This document shows, in pieces, positions 42,676-49,568 of a DNA stretch of 64,000 bases. The notes beneath the pieces are model-generated. The model was not told the origin of the DNA. It did no database searches and saw only the letters and a program-made list of their open reading frames with translations. Source of the DNA: Foetidibacter luteolus (GTDB lineage Bacteria > Bacteroidota > Bacteroidia > Chitinophagales > Chitinophagaceae). Each line of letters starts with the position of its first letter. Position 1 is the first letter of the stretch. The stretch covers positions 186,001 through 250,000 of the forward strand of contig NZ_VVIP01000059.1 of assembly GCF_009650435.1 (NCBI RefSeq), written 5' to 3'. The position numbers were made by a program, and so were the translations under genes.

Positions 42676-43320
42676 TCAGAAGTCCAGCTTACCACTTTTA
42701 AAATACAGTTTCATATTATTTCTTAATTTCTGTCTTGGTAATATTTCTTGTCCGTCTGCTGAACCACTGCTTGCAAAATAGTTGCCGCTTTTAAATTCAA
42801 CATATCCGTAAATAATTTGCTTTTTTGTAGAGTCTGGAATTTCCGATAAAATAATCTTTGTATCTGTGCAAGGAACTTCAAGTCTAAATATTAAGCTGTC
42901 ATTTTCTTTGTATGCGTAAGATGGAAAGTCGTCAGAACTTAGCATATGATATAGTGTCGCTTTGTTTTTATAAATGTCAATGCCAAAGCCGACACCACCG
43001 AAAAGTCCAAATGCACCGTCAATTGTTAATGTGTCACCTTTCCACAAATAAAATGATTTAAAAGGTGCTTTCCCTTCTTGCTTTGCTGAGCTAAATATTA
43101 AACTGTCATTTTGGTATGATTCAATGAATCCAGAATTTAGATAAACTTGCATCTTGTCCTTAAACATATCAAGTTCTTTTGAGCTTTCAATATGCTTTTC
43201 AACTTCCTTTTTTATGCTTGGGTCAATTGTCAAATCTATTATAGTGTCAGAATCATTAGTTTGTCCACAAGCAGTGAGTGTCAAACAAAAAAGGAATATT
43301 GCGATTATGTTTCTTGTCAT
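42676..43320 (-). CDS. cassette protein: predicted lipoprotein, function unknown
   Basis: The protein is 214 aa from ATG 43320 (MTRNIIAIFLFCLTLTACGQ), with a lipobox LTAC and the lipidated Cys at ~18; the frame from 43380 runs back through attC1 and is rejected. The mature part starts with an acidic linker and continues as a beta-rich domain (SFYLWKGDTLTIDGAFGLFG; LIFRLEVPCTDTKIILSEIP). It is probably anchored in the inner or outer membrane. I recognise no family. It is the first cassette at the high-coordinate end of the array. Confidence 0.75.
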   Translation of the reverse strand: MTRNIIAIFLFCLTLTACGQTNDSDTIIDLTIDPSIKKEVEKHIESSKELDMFKDKMQVYLNSGFIESYQNDSLIFSSAKQEGKAPFKSFYLWKGDTLTIDGAFGLFGGVGFGIDIYKNKATLYHMLSSDDFPSYAYKENDSLIFRLEVPCTDTKIILSEIPDSTKKQIIYGYVEFKSGNYFASSGSADGQEILPRQKLRNNMKLYFKSGKLDF

Positions 43321-43339
43321 ACGGAATGTGTCTAAAGGT

Positions 43340-43455
43340 TGCCTATAACGTTTGTATTGACGTATTAGCTGCACAAACAAAAGTATGCAATCCCCTCATA
43401 ATCAACAATGTTCTATTGCGTTTTTTGTATAGCAGCATTGCGTCAATGAAATTGG
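43340..43455 (-). repeat. attC1 or degenerate attI-like end site of the array
   Basis: R' GTTATAGGC (43349 down) is intact and donates the start of cassette 1. The inner arms TTGACGCAATGCTGC / GCAGCTAATACGTCAA are partly complementary. No clean R'' ending AAC is visible before them. The 31.8-kb element shares the GTTTGTATTG-CGTATT-GCTG block. Confidence 0.6.
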
Positions 43456-43566
43456 TATTTCTCCCTTCAAGGCGCTGCCACCTCAATCACAACAGGTTTT
43501 AAGGTTGAGTGGGAAAAACAGCTATGCTTCAAGATGCGAAAAAAAAATTAAATACTACAATAGTTG

Positions 43567-43917
43567 TTACTGGTTTCCGGAAAAGCGCTTCGGTTTTTTT
43601 ATATCCGCACCAAATACCTTCAAAACGGAACTGGTTCGCATTTGATGCTCAACGGTTATCTTCAAAATAGAACTGGTTTGCATTTGAAGCCCAACAAATA
43701 CCTTCAAAACAGAACTGGTTCGTGTTTCAAGGCCAATAGATAGCTTCAAAACGGAATTGGTTTGCATTTGAAGCCCAATAAATACCTTCAAAGCAGAACT
43801 GGTTCGTGGTTCAAGGCCAATAGATAGCTTCAAAATCGAACTGGTTCGTGTTTGATGACCAACGGATACCTTCAAAACCAAACTGGTTCGTGTTTGATGC
43901 TTACCAGATAGCTTCAA
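43567..43917 (-). CDS. uncertain ORF across the 42-bp minisatellite
   Basis: A 116-codon frame with a TTG start, made almost wholly of 14-residue repeats (LKLSIGLETRTSSV and variants), followed by FGADIKKPKRFSGNQ. Because the period is a multiple of three, any open frame through the repeat stays open, so openness is weak evidence. No signal peptide, promoter or unique domain supports expression. I list it because it would otherwise be unexplained. Confidence 0.2.
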   Translation of the reverse strand: MKLSGKHQTRTSLVLKVSVGHQTRTSSILKLSIGLEPRTSSALKVFIGLQMQTNSVLKLSIGLETRTSSVLKVFVGLQMQTSSILKITVEHQMRTSSVLKVFGADIKKPKRFSGNQ

Positions 43918-43930
43918 GACAGAACGGGAA
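43600..43930. repeat. 42-bp tandem repeat (minisatellite), about 7.5 copies
   Basis: The landmark AACTGG (or a one-base variant) recurs at 43629, 43671, 43713, 43755, 43797, 43839, 43881 and 43923, exactly 42 bp apart. Alternate units carry CATTTGAAGCCCAA or CGTGTTTCAAGGCC, giving an 84-bp higher-order pattern in the middle. Confidence 0.95.
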
Positions 43931-44166
43931 ACTGTCTAAACCATGATTTTTCCTGATTTGGGTGATTAGCCTAATGATTTGGCAGAAGCGTGCCTGGTTT
44001 ACAATTTTTCATGGTTTGGACGATTGGCCTGAAAACAATCCCGGAACAAAATGGCGGGTAAACGCGGCGGCATAAGGTCATCAAGTTAAGGAAACGAATG
44101 CCAGGTTGGGGGGGGCGAGTTTCGGAATCGAGACCCGTTATACAAGTCGCTTTTTCACCAATCCAC

Positions 44167-44188
44167 CTTCGACAGGCTCAGGCTGACA
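44167..44188 (+). repeat. dispersed short repeat, family C
   Basis: An exact 22-bp copy of 4045-4066. Confidence 0.8.
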
Positions 44189-44228
44189 GCTCAACTTAAA
44201 TGACATTAGATGGCGACAAGATGGGCTT

Positions 44229-44386
44229 TTCCGTGCTTCCGTGGTATTCCCCAAAGTTGCTGCCGCCAAAGGCGGCAGCAACAAAGCCTACCCGGTGGGA
44301 AAAGCTGCGCAGCGAACCCAACCGTTGAAGAGTGCGACGCAACGGCAGCTTTATAGTAGCAATGCTGCCCGGCCCCAAAAAATAAA
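44229..44386 (-). repeat. dispersed intergenic repeat, family B (copy 8, long form)
   Basis: Minus orientation with core at 44333-44342. It includes the GCTGCCGCCTTTGGCGGCAG palindrome at ~44259-44278 and the GGGAAAAGCTGCGCAGCGAA block. Confidence 0.8.
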
Positions 44387-44786
44387 GAAATTGCCGGCAG
44401 GCAATGTGTAGGATGTGACCGACATGGTGTACTTCACAAACGCCGCTTTGAGAAACCGCCAGTGCCGGCAACATACAAATGGGGAGCGGGCAGGGATTAA
44501 GCTGCTGCATTCTTATTGTATGTATAACAATTGCCTGCAAGAGCAGAAGCGTGCTGCACTTTCGGCGAAGGTTGCCAACGGAGTTCTGTTCGTACCTCAG
44601 TTGCAAGGTACATCCCCGGTAAATCTCACCAGGCAGAATGCAATAATACCGTGGGTAGGGGTACAGGTTTTAATGCCTAGGCACAGGGTGACGGTACAAT
44701 TTGTTACACGCCTAACAGGCCGGCCACGGCATCATAATGCTCTGCGCTATTAAACCGGGAAGATAATGAATGACATAAATTTTGTG

Positions 44787-46823
44787 TTATTGTTCAAGCG
44801 GGAACCTCCCGGTTATTTTGGTGCCGGTACCGCCTGTTCCAATGCTCACTTCGCCCTGCAGCAGGGCTACTCGTTGGGATATGGTGATAAGGCCGATGCC
44901 TTCATCGTGGCGCTGGTTTGTAATGCCTTTTCCATTGTCTGCAATTTCAAAAAAACAGTGCTTATCTATTTCATGCAGTTTTATGTAAATAATGCTGGAG
45001 CCACTGTGCTTCATGCTGTTTGCCACTGCTTCCTTTATTACCCGGTACATTTCTGCATGCTGCTGCGGGGAAAACCTGTTAGTTACCGGGTAATCATCCG
45101 TGTTCACTACCACCTGCAGGGATGCTTCTTTATTAAAGCGGAATGACAGGTTGCTTAGTAAGGTTGCAACGTTGTAGTTTTCGTTTGCATTGGCGTTTAG
45201 TTTATGCATGAAGTTGCGGGAATGTTCATACACATGTGTGGCCTCTTCCTCTATATCAAGCAACAAGGCTTTAGTTTCTTTGTCAGCGGCTCTTTGCTTT
45301 ACATCAGTTATAAAAAACCTTAGGGCCGCAAGGCTGCTGCTAACCTCGTCATGCATATCTTTTGAAATGCTTTTTCGTTGTTCTGTCATGGCCTTTTCTC
45401 TTTCCCTGCGTTGTAAAAGGCGTTCCTGCTCCATTTGCTGCTCCATTGCATAGAGTTCATCGCTAAGCGCCTGCCGTTCTGCGGCCCTAAGCAGCTTCTG
45501 GCGTTTGCTGCGCATGTATAACAGCATTAAAGCGCTGCCCATGAGCACTACCACAACCAGGCCGCCCATCACCAGCTTATTACGGGTAGATTTTGCATGC
45601 AGGGATTGGTTTTGCAACTTAACTATCTGCTTTTCTTTTTGTGCAACGGCATACTTTTGTTCCGCTTCAAACACCCTTCCACGCTGGCCCAGTATGTTTA
45701 ACGAGTCAAAGTAATTTTTATATGCTTTGTAGTACCGGTAGGCATTTCTGTAATCGCCTTTGCTATCGTAGTATTCAGACAATACCCTGTTTAACTCCTG
45801 CAAAGAAAAATAGTCGTCTGGTGGTACCTTAATATCCAATACGGCCGTAATGCCGCTACTGATGCCTTGCTTTATGCGGGAGAAATTATAATACAGGTTG
45901 GTTTTATACAGGCCGCTATAGCCATAACAACCTTCTTTTGCGTACCTGGGTTGCAGGGCAATGCCATAAAACTTTTCAGCCTCCTTGTAATTACCTTTTC
46001 CATACTGTAACTGTGCTATCATGCGGTAGCATTGCTGAAACCAAAAACCAGAGTCAATACCCGGCGTTGCCATTACTTTTTTTACAAGTGTTTCGGAAGA
46101 ATCTGCAAAAGCGGGGTTTTTGCCGGCAGCATACATTAAGTTAAATATACCGGCTTTTCCAAGCTGCAGGTCAAGATAAACCCTGTCTGGCCCGGGGTTG
46201 GTATTGCCGTAAAAGCTTAGGCACCTGTTGGCAAAATCAATGGCCTGGGGGTACAACTGCAGGCTGCGGTAAATAGGTACGCTGGCCAGCCAAACGTAAA
46301 ATTTAAGATTTGCAAGCGAGGTATCTGTATCCGTTATATCAACCGCATTTTGCAGGATTTCCATAGCCGAATCGGGCTTGTTTTGCTGCGAATACAGAAT
46401 GGCAAAGTTCATATAGTTGTTGATAAGCAGGCCTTTTAACGAGTCAACGCCTTTTGCATTGCCTATCAGTTGGCTGTACCAGTATTTTTGCGGGGCTGTG
46501 ATGTTGGCTAAAACATAAAATGTAACGATTACATGTGCATAAGCGACCTTGTCATCCCTGCTGTTTAAATGGGGGTATTTTTCTTCCAGTTGATGAACAA
46601 TGTTCTTGAATTCTGCAAGATAATAGATGACAAAAGAATTTTGGTTTTCGGCCAGCATGTGAGATACCTCTTCAACACTGATGTTGTTCCTGTCTGCAGG
46701 GCGCAATTCTTTACGCAAAGCATTGTATAAACTGTCACTCATTTGGGCAGGGCTATTCATGCAACAGCAAAAGAACAGTGCCAGCAATATTGGCAAGCGG
46801 TAAAAAAGTAAGCGCATTTTCAC
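44787..46823 (-). CDS. TPR-containing sensor histidine kinase (NarL/HisKA_3 type)
   Basis: A 678-aa protein. A signal peptide (residues ~1-26) precedes a periplasmic TPR-rich region (~130-400; e.g. PDSAMEILQNAVDITDTD, YKEAEKFYGIALQPRY, GDYRNAYRYYKAYKNYF). Then come one transmembrane helix (~415-435, KLVMGGLVVVVLMGSALMLL), a coiled coil (~440-485), a HisKA_3 dimerisation helix with the phosphoacceptor in SKDMHDEVSSSLAALR (~490), and a HATPase domain (N box EAVANSMKHS near 600, G1 DNGKG, GIGL). This is the layout of Bacteroidota kinases that pair with LuxR/NarL-type regulators. No regulator is adjacent; one such regulator end lies at 63.7 kb. Confidence 0.92.
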   Translation of the reverse strand: MKMRLLFYRLPILLALFFCCCMNSPAQMSDSLYNALRKELRPADRNNISVEEVSHMLAENQNSFVIYYLAEFKNIVHQLEEKYPHLNSRDDKVAYAHVIVTFYVLANITAPQKYWYSQLIGNAKGVDSLKGLLINNYMNFAILYSQQNKPDSAMEILQNAVDITDTDTSLANLKFYVWLASVPIYRSLQLYPQAIDFANRCLSFYGNTNPGPDRVYLDLQLGKAGIFNLMYAAGKNPAFADSSETLVKKVMATPGIDSGFWFQQCYRMIAQLQYGKGNYKEAEKFYGIALQPRYAKEGCYGYSGLYKTNLYYNFSRIKQGISSGITAVLDIKVPPDDYFSLQELNRVLSEYYDSKGDYRNAYRYYKAYKNYFDSLNILGQRGRVFEAEQKYAVAQKEKQIVKLQNQSLHAKSTRNKLVMGGLVVVVLMGSALMLLYMRSKRQKLLRAAERQALSDELYAMEQQMEQERLLQRREREKAMTEQRKSISKDMHDEVSSSLAALRFFITDVKQRAADKETKALLLDIEEEATHVYEHSRNFMHKLNANANENYNVATLLSNLSFRFNKEASLQVVVNTDDYPVTNRFSPQQHAEMYRVIKEAVANSMKHSGSSIIYIKLHEIDKHCFFEIADNGKGITNQRHDEGIGLITISQRVALLQGEVSIGTGGTGTKITGRFPLEQ

Positions 46824-47324
46824 TAAGGTATTGATGAAGCAAATTGTTTGTTTTGCAAGTACGCGGCGGTAAAGTTCCTGAATTATTGCCTTGGGATTTG
46901 TTTTTTTTGCGTTTTATAATAAGGAACCGGTGTGTTATCAGTTTGTACGTGCCCCTACAGTGGATTTTATATTAACTGCCGGTATTCTTAAGTTTTTCAG
47001 AAAGCAAATAAGTATTATATGCAGGATAGTGTACGTGCAGATAGCTTTCATCTTATAAGAAATCTGTTGACGGAATTACTATATAAGATTTTTTGTTTTG
47101 GATATTGTGTCAGAGTTTGTGCAAGCAATGGCTACCGTGTAGGTTGCTGATTATTATCTGCCCGAAATAGTTGATAAACAAGGATACAGAAGTAGGTGCT
47201 TGATCCTTTATCCTGGACTTTTTATTGCTTATTTTTCAAACGCCTCAAGCCGTTTAAGCGCAAAGCAGTAAGTTAAGCCAAGTTGATGTTCGTTGATGCC
47301 AGCCAATCCCTTTGTCCAGTTCCA

Positions 47325-47570
47325 GTTATAGCCGCTTCGCAGAGCGGGAAGCCCCGTTGGGGCGACATATCAGTAGTAACAATACAGTGCAGAAAGTGGA
47401 GCGCCGTAGGTGCGATATGTTTGTGTGAGGAGTATAATCAGGACATGATATATGGTTTACAACTTCTGTGGCAACAGGTTGCATAACATGCCGCCTCTAC
47501 GAGGCTTTACAAAGCCGGGGATGTTTGTGAATAACTACTAACATGCCGCTCCTACGGAGCTTTAGGATAA
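47325..47570. repeat. hairpin-rich palindromic repeat block, family H (second)
   Basis: Includes GCAGAGCGGGAAGCCCCGTT, GGGGCGACATATCAGTAGTA, GGAGCGCCGTAGGTGCGATA, and two copies of CTAACATGCCGC-type hairpins (47484-47508 with CTCTACGAGGC; 47538-47562 with TCCTACGGAGC). The first is a 24-25 bp exact match to the end of the 12.93-13.24 kb block. Confidence 0.7.
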
Positions 47571-47725
47571 GTTGGTAGTCCGGCATGTAAATACTTCCGC
47601 TTATCATTCTGCTTTTTTGGCCGCAATGCAGAATATACTTTATCAAGTCAGAGACTTAATGCATACAACTGGGAAGTCCGGAGACTTCGCAGAGCGGTTG
47701 CAAAGCGGCTGTTCCGTTTTTACTT

Positions 47726-47852
47726 AGTGTTTCTGGCGCCGGAGGCGGCAGAAACTTCTTCTATCCTGCGGGAAAAGCCCCATAAAGAACAAAACGTACA
47801 AGAGTGCGACGCAAGTAAAGCCTCATGCATGTTCCTCTGCCGGGCCCATAAA
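47726..47852 (-). repeat. dispersed intergenic repeat, family B (copy 9)
   Basis: Minus orientation: TTCTGGCGCCGGAGGCGGCA, TCCTGCGGGAAAAGC, core at 47805-47814, GCCTCATGCATGTTCCT, GCCGGGCCCATAAA. Confidence 0.85.
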
Positions 47853-47854
47853 AA

Positions 47855-47884
47855 ATCCCAAAAGCTGCATGCAGCTTTTGGGAT
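47855..47884 (-). terminator. intrinsic terminator of the small barrel gene
   Basis: A perfect 30-bp palindrome centred on GCATGC with arms ATCCCAAAAGCT; on the minus strand it is followed by TTTTT. It lies 33 bp after the stop at 47917. Confidence 0.85.
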
Positions 47885-47916
47885 GAATTGACTTTACGGT
47901 AAGCAAACACGATGGC

Positions 47917-48393
47917 TTAAAAGGCATACCTTATGCCAAGACCAAACCTTGCGGCGTTAAAATCTGAACCATGTGTTACTACAAAGGCGGGCCTCCAGTC
48001 AAAACCAAAGCTTAGCGGAACCTGGTTGATCTTGTAATCAAGGCCAATGATGGGCCTTATCAGCACGTCGGTAGTGCCATCGCTAAAGGCAACGCCGGGG
48101 CCAAAGCCGGCATACCATTTAAGCCCTGCCGCGTTTTCAATATCGCCGTGGTATTGATATTCCGCGCCGATAAGTGTTGTGTTGTTGCCAAACACCACAT
48201 GCAGTTCGCCGGCATTGTGTGTGTCAAAAAAATGCTTGCCTGATATACCCGCGAAAGTGCCGTATTCACTACCGAACTCAACACGCATGCCAACGGCATT
48301 GGTGTAGGAAGTGCCGGAACTTTTCTGGGCCATTGATTTAACAGCGCATAGGGCCGATACGAACAGGAATGCAACTAAGATCTTGTGTTTCAT
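47917..48393 (-). CDS. small outer-membrane beta-barrel protein
   Basis: A 158-aa protein with a signal peptide (residues 1-22, ending SMAQ). The mature part has alternating hydrophobic/polar strands with Gly-rich turns (NAVGMRVEFGSEYGTFAGIS; LIGAEYQYHGDIENAAGLKW) and a C-terminal aromatic strand AARFGLGIRYAF, the typical BAM-recognised ending. About eight strands fit a small OmpA/OmpW-like barrel. It is a single gene with its own hairpin terminator. Substrate or role unknown. Confidence 0.82.
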   Translation of the reverse strand: MKHKILVAFLFVSALCAVKSMAQKSSGTSYTNAVGMRVEFGSEYGTFAGISGKHFFDTHNAGELHVVFGNNTTLIGAEYQYHGDIENAAGLKWYAGFGPGVAFSDGTTDVLIRPIIGLDYKINQVPLSFGFDWRPAFVVTHGSDFNAARFGLGIRYAF

Positions 48394-48644
48394 GATTAGC
48401 TTTTAAGGTGATTGTTGGTTAATGATTTGCGTGTTATTTTGGTGCGGCGAAAATAGAGAGCGGGCAAGGCCGACTGTACTGAAACTGTAATGAGATGTAT
48501 AATTGGCTGGCTGAACCGCAGAAAGGGCGGTTGGGTAAAGTGCAGGATGCGGCCCGGGCTTTAATATGTGTGGCAGCATTGAGTTGTAAGGGTGTGTGGC
48601 GCTTTTAGTAAGACTGGTTAAAGCCTGATAGGATATTCACTTAA
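48394..48644. other. intergenic, nothing recognised
   Basis: About 250 bp of mixed sequence between the small barrel gene and the SUFU-domain gene, without repeats or hairpins that stand out. Confidence 0.5.
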
Positions 48645-49400
48645 TTACCATAACCCTAAAAAGCCTTTTTTTAAGCAGGTATTAGGTCTTTTAATATCAA
48701 CTATATCCATTATGTTACTTTGTTCAAATTTCTCCAGCAAAGCATCAACTCCTTTCCTTAATTTAAAATCCATTTCTTCTTTGTAAAGCGGGTATAAACA
48801 GTAAAATTTAATTGTCTTTTCTTCATTGATTTTTAACTGATAAAACTTTCCTCCTAAACTAAGGCTTGGCATCAGCATCATGCATCCCAACATGGTACTA
48901 TCAGCAAAAGGACTGGCGTTTTCCCCGTTTGGTATGGTATGTCCGTACCCAACCCATGTATCGTATTCATGAGGAAACCTGGCGATAGTTTTTAACCAGC
49001 GCACAGGCCAGTAATTGTTTTCATCTTTAAAGGCTTCTTCCATTGCAAGGTAGTTTTCAGCCTTAATTATCCATTCTTCGGGCAGCAGGATGCATAACTC
49101 GGTATATCTGAATTTTTCCAGACCATCGGGAACGTTCATGGGCTTGTCGCTCATGCCGGAAGTAACGAGAGAATGAAAAGGGAATTTTGTTGATGGCTTT
49201 ACCCAATAAACATCTATATGAACTAAGTCGGAAACTATTTCGTGAAAAACACTTTCAATTTTTCCGATATGCTTTTCGATGTGTTCTGAAATAGCGGCAA
49301 TACAATCCCCATCTCCAATAGCTGGAGTAAAGCTTTTGCGGGAAGCATCCGTATGGCGATATACCGGCATGCCCGACTCTGAAAATTCCTGCTCTGCCAT
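48645..49400 (-). CDS. suppressor of fused (SUFU) domain protein
   Basis: A 251-aa protein. From ~residue 35 it follows the bacterial SUFU domain: HIEKHIGKIESVFHEIVSDL, VHIDVYWVKPSTKFPFHSLV, TSGMSDKPMNVP, ELCILLPEEW and MLMPSLSLGGK. It has no signal peptide, so it is cytoplasmic. Bacterial SUFU proteins often act as immunity proteins in polymorphic toxin systems, but no toxin gene is adjacent and the role here is open. The N-terminal 30 residues are outside the domain. Confidence 0.85.
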   Translation of the reverse strand: MAEQEFSESGMPVYRHTDASRKSFTPAIGDGDCIAAISEHIEKHIGKIESVFHEIVSDLVHIDVYWVKPSTKFPFHSLVTSGMSDKPMNVPDGLEKFRYTELCILLPEEWIIKAENYLAMEEAFKDENNYWPVRWLKTIARFPHEYDTWVGYGHTIPNGENASPFADSTMLGCMMLMPSLSLGGKFYQLKINEEKTIKFYCLYPLYKEEMDFKLRKGVDALLEKFEQSNIMDIVDIKRPNTCLKKGFLGLW

Positions 49401-49568
49401 ACTTTCTATTTGGTTACTGTTGAAGATATTACTTTTTAATATGCCATATTTGACAGTAAGAAAATCTTTTTATGCTATTGTAGAAACACATATACAATCC
49501 ATAAGTTTTGGAACGTCAACTCTATTCACTGCCGGGCCCATAAAAAATTCGCTTTAAAGCATAGCCCC

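Larger units (their letters stand above)
33029..43348 (-). mobile_element. integron gene-cassette array without integrase (CALIN-like), ~11 cassettes
   Basis: Between 33.0 and 43.35 kb, single AT-rich genes on the minus strand alternate with structured repeats. Each repeat has outer boxes ending AAC (R'') and beginning GTT (R'), and inner complementary arms. In an integron, a cassette's first bases and the R'' box of its own downstream attC derive from one site and should be complementary. Reading each cassette from the T after the G of its upstream R', six of eleven match perfectly over 9 nt, two match 8 of 9, one matches 6 of 7, one matches 6 nt and one fails. ORFs begin 14-34 nt after the recombination point. 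No IntI-like gene is in the window. Confidence 0.85.
43931..44786. other. intergenic region with repeats, no supported gene
   Basis: Contains a family-C copy (44167-44188), a family-B copy (44229-44386) and about 400 bp (44390-44780) of mixed sequence. A weak echo of repeat G (GAAGGTTGCCAACGGAGTTC near 44566) is present. A 112-codon plus-strand frame here lacks protein-like composition. Confidence 0.5.
46824..47916. other. long intergenic region, repeats but no supported gene
   Basis: The first 450 bp are AT-rich unique sequence without a protein-like frame. The region 47325-47570 is a family-H hairpin block, 47726-47852 is a family-B copy, and 47855-47884 is a terminator. Confidence 0.55.

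Noticed and set aside
33029-43348. Possible CRISPR or group II intron explanation for the repeats
   Set aside because: Repeats are far apart with genes between them, there is no reverse transcriptase, and the R''/cassette-start complementarity fits attC sites specifically.
43600-43930. Possible CRISPR array
   Set aside because: Units are contiguous 42-bp tandem copies with no distinct spacers, and no cas genes are present.
44415-44753. 112-codon plus-strand frame
   Set aside because: Composition is not protein-like, there is no promoter or homologous pattern, and it overlaps repeat-derived sequence.
47283-47486. 67-codon frame in the 47-kb intergenic region
   Set aside because: It lies across hairpin-rich repeat sequence and has no conserved features.
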